Made by a program: the position numbers and the translations under genes
The notes under the pieces: model-generated
Told to the model about the DNA's origin: nothing
What the model saw: the letters and a program-made list of their open reading frames with translations, nothing else
Databases searched by the model: none
Shown here: positions 9,592 through 19,256 of the stretch, in pieces
Layout: every line of letters begins with the position of its first letter
Position numbering within the stretch: the stretch's first letter is position 1
From: AC-32 sp963821495
Lineage (GTDB): Bacteria; Actinomycetota; Thermoleophilia; Gaiellales; Gaiellaceae
Direction of reading: 5' to 3'
Assembly: GCA_963821495.1 (NCBI GenBank)
Contig: CAWGEA010000003.1
Span: forward strand, 930,001 to 994,000
Length of the DNA stretch: 64,000 bases

Positions 9592-10563
9592 ATGGTCGCC
9601 TTCATCGTCCGGAGGATCATCGGGCTCGTGGTCGTCCTCTTCGCGATCACGGTGCTCGTCTTCCTGATCTTCTTCGCCACCCCGGGGATCGACCCCAGCG
9701 CCCGCCTCGCCGGCCGCAACCCCTCACCCACGACGGTGGCTGCCGTGAAGCACGAGTTCGGGCTCGACCGCCCGCTGCCAGTGCGCTACGCCCTGATGAT
9801 GAAGCGGCTCTTCATCTCGCGCGACCTGGTCTCGTACGGAAACCAGGCACTCGAGGTCGTCCCCGCGATCTGGGCAGCAGCGCCCGTCACCTTCTCCCTC
9901 GTGATCGGAGCGGCGGTGCTCTGGTTTGTGATGAGCGTCCTCTTAGGACTGATAGCCGTCACCTTCAAGGGGACGGTCGTCGACCCGATCATCATGATCC
10001 TGGCGCTGATCGGGATCTCCATGCCCGTCTTCTGGCTCGGTGAGGTGGTGAACCTGATTACGCAGGACCGCCTGCACGACACCTTCCTCTTCAGCTGGGT
10101 GCCGCCGCTCGGCTACACGCCGTTGACCCAGGACCCGTGGCAGTGGTTCCTCCACCTGATCTTCCCATGGATCACGTTGTCGATCCTCTACATCGGCTTC
10201 TACGCGCGCGTGCTGCGGGCGGACCTGCTCGAAAACGAGAGCGCGGACTACGTGCGCACGGCCCGGGCCAAGGGCCTCAGCCCCAAGCGCGTGCTGATGA
10301 AGCACATGCTGCGGAACTCGCTGATCACGTTCGTGTCGCTCGCCGGCCTCGACCTCGGCGTCCTCATCGGCGGCGGCGCACTGCTGACCGAGGTCGTCTT
10401 CGGCCTGCCAGGGGTCGGCCGGCTCACCTACAGTGCGCTCACCTCGCTCGACCTGCCGGTGATCATGGCGACCGTGATCTACGGCGCGTTCTTCATCACG
10501 ATCATGAGCGCGGTCATCGACATCGTCTACGCCCGCCTCGACCCACGAATCAGGCCGACGTGA
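9592..10563 (+). CDS. Peptide ABC transporter permease, DppB/OppB type, module 1
   Basis: 323-residue partner permease. N-terminal MVAFIVRRIIGLVVVLFAI is the typical first helix, followed by the GIDPSARLAGRNPSP segment, then the transport domain with coupling loop DYVRTARAKGLSPKRVLMKH and the family C-terminus IVYARLDPRIRP. Its ATG is three bases after the preceding stop, so the two permeases are co-expressed. Together they would form the membrane channel for the module-1 binding protein. Confidence 0.93.
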   Translation: MVAFIVRRIIGLVVVLFAITVLVFLIFFATPGIDPSARLAGRNPSPTTVAAVKHEFGLDRPLPVRYALMMKRLFISRDLVSYGNQALEVVPAIWAAAPVTFSLVIGAAVLWFVMSVLLGLIAVTFKGTVVDPIIMILALIGISMPVFWLGEVVNLITQDRLHDTFLFSWVPPLGYTPLTQDPWQWFLHLIFPWITLSILYIGFYARVLRADLLENESADYVRTARAKGLSPKRVLMKHMLRNSLITFVSLAGLDLGVLIGGGALLTEVVFGLPGVGRLTYSALTSLDLPVIMATVIYGAFFITIMSAVIDIVYARLDPRIRPT

Positions 10564-10600
10564 TCGATAGATCGCTTGCGGATCCGAGGACGCATAGCGT

Positions 10601-11192
10601 TTGATCGACGTGCGTGCCTGCGCGGCGGACGTTGCTCCCGTCCGTGCCGAGCCCGACGACGCGTCCGAGCAGGTGACGCAGGCGCTTCACGACGAGCCGC
10701 TCGCGGTCGAGGCCGTCGACGGGGAGTGGGCGCGCATCACGACTGCCTACGGGTATCCGGGCTGGCTCCGCGTGGAGGCGCTCGGCGCCGAGGCGGACGG
10801 CGAGTGGCCCGGCCTGCCGCGGGCCGGCGACCCGGTCGCGGAGGCGCGTGGGTACCTCGGTGCACCCTACGAGTGCGGCGGGCTGACTGAGCGCGGCATC
10901 GACTGCTCGGGTCTCGTGCACATGGCCTACCGCCGCCTCGGGCGACTCGTCCCGCGCGACGCGGACGAGCAGGAAGCGGCCGCGACGCCACTAGAGGAGT
11001 CGCAGCTCCGCCCCGGCGACCTCGTCTGCTTCGGCCCGGCCGAGCAGGCCCACCACATCGCCTTCTGGCTCGGGGAAGGATCGCATCCTCCACGCCACCG
11101 ACCGCGAGGGCGTCGGCGCCGTCGTCGAGGAGCCGCTGGCGAACAGCGCCGAAGACGGAGATTCGTTACGCCCGTCTCTAACAGAACGCTAG
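10601..11192 (+). pseudogene. NlpC/P60 cell-wall peptidase with N-terminal SH3-like domain, frameshifted
   Basis: Cys peptidase that normally cuts gamma-D-Glu-diaminopimelate bonds in peptidoglycan stem peptides. An SH3b-like N-terminus (about residues 1-70, ending YGYPGWLRVEAL) precedes the NlpC/P60 domain with catalytic Cys in GIDCSGLVHMAYRRLG and His in AHHIAFWLG. Just after this, near 11081, the frame slips: the original frame runs on as Arg-rich nonsense to 11260, while the +1 frame reads RILHATDREGVGAVVEEPL and stops at 11192. That frame supplies the expected third active-site residue (His of ILHA). One extra base explains this. It has no export signal and sits between two peptide-import modules, which fits murein peptide recycling. 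Real mutation or sequence error cannot be separated here. Confidence 0.8.
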
Positions 11193-11245
11193 TAACGACG
11201 TCTCCACTTTGCGAAGATTGCCCCAGCACATCGGGGTCTTTAACC

Positions 11246-11251
11246 GGGAGG
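11246..11251 (+). promoter_or_regulatory. Ribosome binding site choosing TTG 11257
   Basis: GGGAGG lies five bases upstream of TTG 11257 and overlaps the alternative GTG 11251. It therefore favours TTG 11257 as the start, giving the signal peptide MTGKRRWTWLLGVLAL. Confidence 0.65.
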
Positions 11252-11256
11252 TGGAA

Positions 11257-12897
11257 TTGACTGGCAAGCGCCGGTGGACTTGGCTTCTAGGCGTTCTCGC
11301 CCTGGCAGCCGGGTTCTCCATGATGGTCGCGGCGTACGGCGTCGCGGCGAACAAGTCGAAGACGGCACCCCAGCAGGCTCACAAGAGCGTCGGAACGCTC
11401 CGGGCCGTGATCGACACGATCGACTTCCTCGACCCGCAGCAGGCCTACACGGGCCAGAGCTGGTGGGCGATGTGGAACGTCTACGAGACGCTCCTCACGT
11501 ACAAGCACGTCGATGGCCCGGCCGGCTATCAGCTGGTGCCGGGACTGGCCCAGTCGATGCCGAAGATCTCGAGCAACGGCCGGGTCTACAAGTTCACGCT
11601 CCGGAAGGGCGTGAAGTACTCGAGCGGCAAGCCCGTGCAGGCGTCCGACTTCAAGTGGGCGATCAAGCGCGGCTTCCTCGCCACGGGCCAGGGCGTCGGG
11701 TTCTACACCGACATCGCGGGCGCCAAGGCGTACGCGGCGCACCCGACGAAGAGCGGGAACATCTCGGGCATCGTCGTGAACAACAAGAAGCGGACGATCA
11801 TCGTCAAGCTGACGAAGCCGCGCGGCGACTTCCTGACGATCCTCGCGCTCCTGTTCGCGGCGCCGGTCCCGGGGAACACGTCGACGCAGATCCTGAACGG
11901 GAAGATTCCGGGCACCGGCCCGTACGCCTTCTCGAGCTTCGACGCGAACCGCGGCTTCACGATGGTGCGCAACAAGTACTTCAAGCCGACGAAGTACATC
12001 CCGCGGGGCAACCCGGACAAGATCGTCGTCAGCCTGATCGGCGACGCGAACACGGCGACCCAGCGGGTGATCAACGGCCAGGCCGACTACTCGAACGCGG
12101 CCATCCCGCCGGACCGCATCGCGACCGTCAAGAGCAAGGGCCACCTGGTCCTGCGTGACACGGCGAACACGTACTACTTCTGGATGAACATCCGGGAGGC
12201 GCCGTTCAACAAGCTCAAGGTCCGGCAGGCGGTCAACTACGCGATCGACCGCAGCGCGATGAACCGGATCGTCTGGGGCGGCCTCGGCCGAGCGACGCAG
12301 AACGTGCTCCCGCCGACGTACCCGTCGTACGTGAAGCTGAAGCTGTTCAGCCACAACGTCTCCAAGGCGAAGCAGCTGATCACCCAGGCCGGCGCCAAGG
12401 GCGCGAAGGTCACGGTCTGGACGCGCGACGTCTCGGATGCACGCGACGCGGCGCAGTACTACACGAGCGTCCTGAACGCGATCGGCCTCGACGCGAAGCT
12501 GAACATCCTGCCGAGGGCGACGTACTACTCGACGGTCGGCAACGTCGCGACCCACGCCCAGACGGGCTGGGCACGCTGGCTGGAGGACTACCCGCACCCG
12601 CTCGACTGGTTCGACGTCCTCCTGAACGGCAACCGCATCACCAACACGGACAACAACAACTACGCGTGGTACTCGAACAAGAAGACCAACAGCGAGATCG
12701 AGGGCCTGAAGAAGGCTCAGGTGCTGACGCCGGCCGTGAACAAGCGGTGGGCGACGGTCGAGAAGCAGATCATGCAGCAGGCTCCGTGGGCCCCGTGGTC
12801 GAACCGCGTGTTCCCGGAGTTCTTCACGAAGAAGATGGGGTGCATCCACATCCAGCGCCTCTACGGAATCGACGCGCTGCGGCTTTGCAGGAAGTAA
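11257..12897 (+). CDS. Peptide ABC transporter substrate-binding protein (family 5), module 2
   Basis: Second solute-binding protein of the oligopeptide class, 546 residues from TTG 11257. It has a Sec-type signal peptide (TWLLGVLALAAGFSMMVAAYG) but no lipobox Cys, unlike the module-1 protein, so it may be released or stay uncleaved. Family features include FTLRKGVKYSSGKPVQASDF and INGQADYSNAAIPPDR. The mature part is unusually Lys-rich for this genome (for example VVNNKKRTIIVKLTKPRG). A strong hairpin follows the stop and may set higher expression of this gene than of its permeases. Confidence 0.92.
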   Translation: MTGKRRWTWLLGVLALAAGFSMMVAAYGVAANKSKTAPQQAHKSVGTLRAVIDTIDFLDPQQAYTGQSWWAMWNVYETLLTYKHVDGPAGYQLVPGLAQSMPKISSNGRVYKFTLRKGVKYSSGKPVQASDFKWAIKRGFLATGQGVGFYTDIAGAKAYAAHPTKSGNISGIVVNNKKRTIIVKLTKPRGDFLTILALLFAAPVPGNTSTQILNGKIPGTGPYAFSSFDANRGFTMVRNKYFKPTKYIPRGNPDKIVVSLIGDANTATQRVINGQADYSNAAIPPDRIATVKSKGHLVLRDTANTYYFWMNIREAPFNKLKVRQAVNYAIDRSAMNRIVWGGLGRATQNVLPPTYPSYVKLKLFSHNVSKAKQLITQAGAKGAKVTVWTRDVSDARDAAQYYTSVLNAIGLDAKLNILPRATYYSTVGNVATHAQTGWARWLEDYPHPLDWFDVLLNGNRITNTDNNNYAWYSNKKTNSEIEGLKKAQVLTPAVNKRWATVEKQIMQQAPWAPWSNRVFPEFFTKKMGCIHIQRLYGIDALRLCRK

Positions 12898-12916
12898 GGC
12901 AGCGCCTGTAGGACCG

Positions 12917-12950
12917 GTCAGCGAGGGCGCCTCCGGGCGCCCTCGCTGAC
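12917..12950 (+). terminator. Strong intercistronic hairpin after the binding-protein gene
   Basis: A perfect 15-bp stem (GTCAGCGAGGGCGCC / GGCGCCCTCGCTGAC) with a 4-base loop lies between the binding-protein stop and the next permease start. As in many ABC operons it could stabilise the upstream mRNA or cause partial termination. It lacks a U run, so full termination is uncertain. Confidence 0.75.
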
Positions 12951-12970
12951 TACACTCGCCGCTTCAGGAA

Positions 12971-14059
12971 ATGGCCGAGCCCGCCACCGATCTCACCTTT
13001 GACAGCGCTGCGCTGCTGGCCTCCGAGGAGCACGAGGTCACAATCGTCGGGCGCAGTCCCTGGTACCTCGCGTGGCGCCGCCTGCGCCGCAACTGGGTGG
13101 CGCTCGCCTCGCTCGCACTCTTCATCGCCATCGTCGTCGCGTGCGCACTAGCGCCCGTCTACGCGCATCACGTCGCGCACACGGGCCCGAACGAGGTGCA
13201 CGCCGGTGAGAAGGTCCGCGTCGACGGCAAGCTGAAGCCCGTCATCGGCGGCGGGTCGTTCTTCGACACGAAGACCGGCAAGTTCGTGGTGAAGCCGCCG
13301 ATCTATCTCGGGCCGACCTGGTGGCACGCCAACGGCCGCTTCGTGCTCGGGACGGACAACCTCGGCCGCGATGTCGCGGTACGGCTCCTATACGGCGGGC
13401 GCAACTCGCTCATGATCGGGATCGGGTCGGCCTTGATCTGTACCTTCGTCGCGCTCTCGCTCGCGCTGCTCGCCGGCTACTACGGCGGCTCGCTCGACTG
13501 GATCATCACGCGCTCCTTCGACCTGATCTGGGCGTTCCCGGTGCTGCTGCTGGCGATCGCGCTCAGCAGCGCGCTGGCGATCAACGGCTTCCATCACTTC
13601 GGCATCTCGATCGAGCCCGGGAGCCTCTGGATCCCGACGCTCGTGATCTCGTACGTCCTGATCCCCTACATCGGGCGGCCGATCCGCGGCCAGATCCTGT
13701 CGCTGCGGGAGAAAGAGTTCATCGAGGCGGCCATCGGCCAGGGCGCGGGCCCGCTGCGCGTGATGTTCTCGGACCTGCTTCCGAACATTGCCTCGACGGT
13801 GCTCGTGTTCTTCACGCTGATCATTGCGAGCAACATCCTCACCGAGGCCGGCCTCTCGTTTCTCGGCGCGGGCGTGAGGCTGCCCGATCCGTCCTGGGGG
13901 AACCTGATCGCGAGCGGCCAGGATCAGATCCAGACGGCGCCGTGGCTCTCGCTCGTCCCCGGGATCGCGATCGTGCTGACCGTGCTCTCGCTGAACATCT
14001 TCGGCGACGGCCTGCGCGACGCGCTCGACCCCCGCGCGAAGGTGAGGATCGAGCACTAG
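12971..14059 (+). CDS. Peptide ABC transporter permease, DppC/OppC type, module 2
   Basis: 362-residue homolog of the module-1 C-type permease. It shares the N-terminal pattern VGRSPWYLAWRRLRRNWVAL and the transport core VLGTDNLGRDVAVRLLYGGR. The ATPase-coupling loop is EFIEAAIGQGAGPLRVMF, and it ends GLRDALDPRAKVRIEH. It carries an extended outside loop after the first helix, as in module 1. Its TAG stop overlaps the GTG start of the B-type permease by one base. The similarity of the two modules suggests duplication of a binding-protein/C/B unit. Confidence 0.93.
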   Translation: MAEPATDLTFDSAALLASEEHEVTIVGRSPWYLAWRRLRRNWVALASLALFIAIVVACALAPVYAHHVAHTGPNEVHAGEKVRVDGKLKPVIGGGSFFDTKTGKFVVKPPIYLGPTWWHANGRFVLGTDNLGRDVAVRLLYGGRNSLMIGIGSALICTFVALSLALLAGYYGGSLDWIITRSFDLIWAFPVLLLAIALSSALAINGFHHFGISIEPGSLWIPTLVISYVLIPYIGRPIRGQILSLREKEFIEAAIGQGAGPLRVMFSDLLPNIASTVLVFFTLIIASNILTEAGLSFLGAGVRLPDPSWGNLIASGQDQIQTAPWLSLVPGIAIVLTVLSLNIFGDGLRDALDPRAKVRIEH

Positions 14060-15036
14060 TGTTCGCGTTCATCCTGCGGAGGCTGATCGGGATGGTCGCG
14101 GTGCTGTTCGCGGTCAGCATGCTCGTCTTCATCGTCTTCATCCTCGTCCCGGGCGGCGACCCCGCCGAGCGGATGGCCGGCAAGAACCCGACGCCGGAGA
14201 ACATTCAGAACATCCGCGAGAAGTGGGGCTTCGACCAGCCGTTCTACGTCCAGTACGCGAAGATGATGCAGAAGGCCGCCAACGGCCTGATGCCCGGACA
14301 GCACAGCGAGTACGACATCCTGCGCTCCTTCGACACCCGGCAGGATGTCGCCCAGGAGATCGTGAAGGGGATTCCGGCTACGTTCTCGCTCTGCATCGGC
14401 GCAGGGATCATCTGGCTCGTCTTCGGCGTCCTCGTCGGCGTGATCTCGGCGGTCACCGCCGGCCAGGCGTCGGACCGGCTGATAACGACGCTCGCACTGG
14501 TCGGCATCTCGATGCCCGTCTTCTGGCTCGGCATCGTGTTGCGCTACTTCCTGGCCGAGAAGAACACGATCTTTCCGGACGGCGGCTACGTGCCCCTGAC
14601 TGTGGACCCAGCGCAGTGGCTCTACCACCTGATCCTGCCGTGGTTCTGCCTCGCGGTGCTGTTCATCGGTTTCTACGGCCGGGTGCTCCGTTCGAACATG
14701 CTGGACGCGATGGGCGAGGACTACGTCCGCACGGCCCGGGCCAAGGGACTGACGCCGCGCAGGGTGCTCAGGCGCCATGTGCTGCGCAACTCGCTGATCC
14801 CGATCGTGAGCCTCTTCGGCCTCGACTTCGCCGCCGTGCTCGGCGGCGGCGCGATCCTGACGGAGACGGTGTTCGACCTGAAGGGTGTTGGCTGGTACGC
14901 GGCGCAGTCGGTCGGCGGCCTCGACCTGCCACCGATCATGGGGGTCACGCTCTACGGCGCCTTCTTCATCGTCTTCTTCAGCGCGGTCGTGGACTTCGTC
15001 TACGCGTATCTCGACCCGAGGATCCGGGCGGTCTGA
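14059..15036 (+). CDS. Peptide ABC transporter permease, DppB/OppB type, module 2
   Basis: 325-residue membrane permease beginning VFAFILRRLIGMVAVLFAV, with GGDPAERMAGKNPTPENI after the first helix and coupling loop DYVRTARAKGLTPRRVLRRH. The C-terminus FVYAYLDPRIRAV is the family hallmark. GTG 14059 shares its first base with the upstream TAG; a longer frame upstream is a shadow of the C-type permease. It is followed with no gap by the first ATPase gene, so ATPases and this permease pair are surely one operon. Confidence 0.93.
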   Translation: MFAFILRRLIGMVAVLFAVSMLVFIVFILVPGGDPAERMAGKNPTPENIQNIREKWGFDQPFYVQYAKMMQKAANGLMPGQHSEYDILRSFDTRQDVAQEIVKGIPATFSLCIGAGIIWLVFGVLVGVISAVTAGQASDRLITTLALVGISMPVFWLGIVLRYFLAEKNTIFPDGGYVPLTVDPAQWLYHLILPWFCLAVLFIGFYGRVLRSNMLDAMGEDYVRTARAKGLTPRRVLRRHVLRNSLIPIVSLFGLDFAAVLGGGAILTETVFDLKGVGWYAAQSVGGLDLPPIMGVTLYGAFFIVFFSAVVDFVYAYLDPRIRAV

Positions 15037-16058
15037 ATGGCTGAGCGACTGCTCGAGGTCAAGGGTCTGAAGGTCCGGTTCGCGACCGAGGACGGGATCG
15101 TCCACGCCGTGGACGACGTCAGCTTCGAGCTCGACCGCGGCCAGGTCCTGGGCATCGTCGGCGAGTCCGGCTCCGGCAAGAGCGTCACCGCGATGACGCT
15201 GCTGGGGCTCACGCGCGACAAGAACACGTCCTTTGAGGGCGAGGTCATCTACGACGGCGAGAACCTGCTCGCCACGTCCGAGTCGCACCTGCGCGAGGTC
15301 CGCGGCAATCGGATCGCGATGATCTTCCAGGACCCGATGACGTCGCTGAACCCGGTCTACAACGTCGGCGACCAGATCGTCGAAGCGATCATGATCCACG
15401 AGCAGGCCTCGAAACAGGAAGCGAAGCGGCGGGCGATCGAGCTGCTGCGCCAGGTGGGCATCCCGAACCCGTCGCAGCGCGTCGACGACTACCCGCACCA
15501 GTTCTCGGGCGGGATGCGACAGCGCGCGATGATCGCGATGGCGCTCTCCTGTAACCCCGACGTTCTGATCGCCGACGAGCCGACGACAGCGCTCGACGTC
15601 ACGATCCAGGCCCAGATCCTGGAGCTTCTCGACCGCCTCCGGGCCGATTTCGACTCGGCCGTGATCTTGATCACGCACGATCTCGGCGTCGTGGCGGAGG
15701 TCGCGGACGAGATCCTCGTCATGTACGCCGGCCGGATCGTGGAGCGCGGCCTCAAGCGCCAAGTGTTCTACGACCCGCAGATGCCGTACACGTGGGGCCT
15801 GCTCGGCTCGATCCCGCGGCTCGACCGCCCGAAGCCGAAGAAGCTCCATTCGATCGAGGGAACCCCGCCGTCGCTGATCAACCTTCCGCAGGGGTGCAAG
15901 TTCAGGCCGCGCTGCCCGCACGCGTTCGAGAAGTGCATCGAGGAGCCCGAGCTCGCGAATCGCGTCGCGGATCGAGGGCATCTGGACCGTTGCTGGCTCT
16001 CTGTCGACGAGAAGCGCGGTCGGCGTGAGCAGACGATTGCCGGTGAGGCTCGGGTCGC

Positions 16059-16062
<4 letters not shown>
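15037..16062 (+). CDS. Peptide ABC transporter ATPase, DppD/OppD type
   Basis: 341-residue cytoplasmic ATPase that powers import. Walker A is GESGSGKS, the Q-loop region is MIFQDPMTSLNPVYN, the signature is FSGGMRQRAMIAMAL, Walker B is VLIADEPTTALDV and the switch His is in LITHDLGVVAE. The C-terminal oligopeptide-transporter extension holds CKFRPRCPHAFEKC, whose Cys residues match the Fe-S or metal-binding pattern of this subfamily. The ATG follows the permease TGA directly. It presumably pairs with the next ATPase and serves both permease modules, since no other ATPase lies near module 1. Confidence 0.94.
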
Positions 16063-17180
<1,118 letters not shown>

Positions 17181-17245
17181 TCCCTGAAACGGGGTAGGTC
17201 CTCGGCCTAAAGAGCGGGGCCGGCGAGGCCGATACGCCTCGTACC

Positions 17246-17572
17246 GTGGACGCTGCCGAGCGCAAGGAGATCCTGTCCCGCTACGTCGACCACAGCCGCC
17301 GTTTCGACGCGGTGGCCAAGCGACGCAGTGGCGGCGCCGAGGTCATTCCCTTCTCGGGCCCGCTCCAGGAGCTCGAGCAGGAGCCGACGGCGCGTGAGAT
17401 CGAGGTGCTCCAGCTGATCTCGGACGGCCTCGTGAATCGCGAGATCGGCGTCCGTCTCTTCCTCTCGGAAGAGACGGTCAAGTCGCATGTACGGCACCTG
17501 CTTGCGAAGCTGCAGGCAAGGTCGCGCGCCCACGCAGTAGCGGTGGGCTTCAGGCGCGGCCTGATCGCCTAA
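17246..17572 (+). CDS. Small LuxR-type helix-turn-helix protein
   Basis: 108-residue protein with a short charged N-terminus and a C-terminal LuxR-type DNA-binding domain: PTAREIEVLQLISDGLVNREI then FLSEETVKSHVRHLLAKLQA. There is no receiver, PAS or other sensor domain, so activity must depend on expression level or an unseen partner. It lies just downstream of the peptide transporter operon in the same direction and might regulate it, but nothing in the sequence proves this. Several such sensor-less LuxR proteins occur in this window. Confidence 0.85.
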   Translation: MDAAERKEILSRYVDHSRRFDAVAKRRSGGAEVIPFSGPLQELEQEPTAREIEVLQLISDGLVNREIGVRLFLSEETVKSHVRHLLAKLQARSRAHAVAVGFRRGLIA

Positions 17573-17605
17573 ACGCGGGAGCCGAACCTACCGGATTCTG
17601 TGTGC

Positions 17606-17652
17606 TTCTCCACAACCCTGTGGAAATCCCTCAACAGGGTGATGTGGACAGG
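17606..17652. other. Cluster of DnaA-box-like 9-mers
   Basis: The 229-base gap 17573-17801 holds no convincing gene but contains TTCTCCACA (17606-17614), TGTGGAAAT (17619-17627) and TGTGGACAG (17643-17651). These resemble TTGTCCACA in either orientation with one or two mismatches. CCACA and TGTGG also form an inverted repeat. No dnaA or dnaN lies nearby, so this is not called an origin. Low confidence. Confidence 0.3.
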
Positions 17653-17801
17653 TTGGGGAAAACAGAAGCTACGACGCGCTGTGGTTCTTAGGTTCCACTA
17701 CCACCACTTGACGTTGCCGGACACAGCTGCAAGCGCACACAGCGCAAGCAGCGAGCTAGTGAATCGGGAGCGCATTCTTCCTCCCTTGGGGGACTGACAG
17801 C

Positions 17802-19256
17802 GTGTTCGACGGTATCACCCTAAAGGGGGAGATTCAAGGTGGGCCGCGCCGCGCTCTGGGGTGGTTCTTTGAGGTTGAGGGCCGGCTGTCGCGACGTGAC
17901 CTCGCTCTTGTCATCTACAGCGTCTGGCTAGCCATTCTTTTCGCCGTTCTGGCGTTTGTTGTAGCGCACGACACCGGTCTTAGTACGTCCGGACCGCTAT
18001 GGCCATTGGCGGTACTCGCGGCGTCCGCTCTCGTCGTAGAGAGACAGAGTGTCCGCCTCAGCCCACGTGCCGAAATCTCGGTTTCGTTCCTCCCGATCGT
18101 CCTCGCTGCTGTCATCTACGGGCCTGGCGCAGCAATCTGCGTCAGCTTCGCGAGTCTGGCGCTTGAGTTCCGCGCGCCGTACGCGCGGTGGTTCATCTGG
18201 ACGTGTTCGCGGTCGATCGCTGCAGGGTGTGCCGGAATCGTTGCGCTCTCGATCAACGGTTCTGACGAGTACACGTTCGGTCGCCTAGCGGCAGCTGTGG
18301 CCGCCGCGACTCTCGTAGAACAAGGTGGCGACTTCGTCTTGGGATCGGTCGTAGCTCGTCTTCGGGGAAGCTCGTTGACGGAGATCGCACGGATTGGAAG
18401 CACCGTCCTCGTGACCATGCCGCTATACACGCCCATCACGACGCTTCTCGTGTTCACGTACCGCCAGGTTTCGCCATGGAGTGTGGCCTTGTTCCTCTTC
18501 CCTGCGTTCGCCGCCCAGAAGCTGTTCTTGCTGTACCAAGAACAGCGGGCAACCGCTGAGGAACTAGCTCGCGCGGTAGTTCGTCAAGAACGAGCTAACG
18601 TGTCATTTGCGACGGCGCTCGTTGCGACCCTCGACGCGCGAGATAGGTACACCGCCGGCCACTCTACGGCTGTCGCGACGTACGCTCGGGACATTGCCGC
18701 GAGGCTCGGTCTTTCAGTTCAGCAGGCGCAGATGGCGCACCTTTGCGGGCTCGTGCATGACATCGGCAAGGTCGGACTCCCCCCCGGTCTCCTCGAGAAG
18801 CCAGGTCCGCTGACGCTTGAGGAGCGGCGACTCATGGAGAAGCATCCAGTAATTGGGGAGCACATTCTCGCGAAGGTCGACGACTACGAGGAGATCGCGC
18901 GCCTTGTGCGACATCACCATGAACGGGTCGACGGCAACGGCTATCCCGATCATCTTGCGAACGACGAAATTCCGCTCGTTTCCCGCATCATCGCCGTCGC
19001 GGACGCGTACGACGCTATGACGTCCGATCGCCCTTACAGGGATGCAATGCCGTCCCACGTCGCGCGGCTTCGCATAGCTCAAGCTGTCGGCACACAGTTT
19101 GATACGAATGTTGTCGCCGCATTCGAGGCGATTCTCGCAAGCGCCCCTGAAAGCTACCGCTTTGGGCGCGGCAACGAGTTCAGACTCTCGGCCCCGGCCC
19201 AGGATCTCAATCTGGAGCCGACGGTTCCTCCGGAGCTTCGGGTTGTCGCATCGTGA
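17802..19256 (+). CDS. Membrane HD-GYP domain phosphodiesterase
   Basis: 484-residue protein with about seven N-terminal membrane segments (roughly residues 35-240, an unnamed sensor-like region) and a C-terminal HD-GYP domain that hydrolyses cyclic-di-GMP or related dinucleotides. Metal and catalytic motifs are present: HDIGK at about residue 319, RHHHERVDGNGYPDHL at about 370-385, and ADAYDAMTSDRPYR. GTG 17802 is chosen as the furthest plausible start; no clear ribosome binding site. The gene is visibly lower in GC and uses more A/T-ending codons than its neighbours. Its last 50 bases overlap the convergent LuxR regulator gene. Confidence 0.9.
   Translation: MFDGITLKGEIQGGPRRALGWFFEVEGRLSRRDLALVIYSVWLAILFAVLAFVVAHDTGLSTSGPLWPLAVLAASALVVERQSVRLSPRAEISVSFLPIVLAAVIYGPGAAICVSFASLALEFRAPYARWFIWTCSRSIAAGCAGIVALSINGSDEYTFGRLAAAVAAATLVEQGGDFVLGSVVARLRGSSLTEIARIGSTVLVTMPLYTPITTLLVFTYRQVSPWSVALFLFPAFAAQKLFLLYQEQRATAEELARAVVRQERANVSFATALVATLDARDRYTAGHSTAVATYARDIAARLGLSVQQAQMAHLCGLVHDIGKVGLPPGLLEKPGPLTLEERRLMEKHPVIGEHILAKVDDYEEIARLVRHHHERVDGNGYPDHLANDEIPLVSRIIAVADAYDAMTSDRPYRDAMPSHVARLRIAQAVGTQFDTNVVAAFEAILASAPESYRFGRGNEFRLSAPAQDLNLEPTVPPELRVVAS

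Noticed and set aside
11287..12849. 520-codon minus-strand frame over the second binding-protein gene
   Set aside because: Val/Arg/Asp-rich repetitive composition and no motif; the plus-strand gene is a clear family 5 binding protein.
17600..17797. Possible 65-residue gene in the gap before the HD-GYP gene
   Set aside because: No ribosome binding site and no recognisable sequence; the region is better described as non-coding with inverted repeats.
17573..17801. Chromosomal origin of replication
   Set aside because: Only three imperfect DnaA-box-like 9-mers and no dnaA, dnaN, gyrA/B or AT-rich unwinding region nearby.
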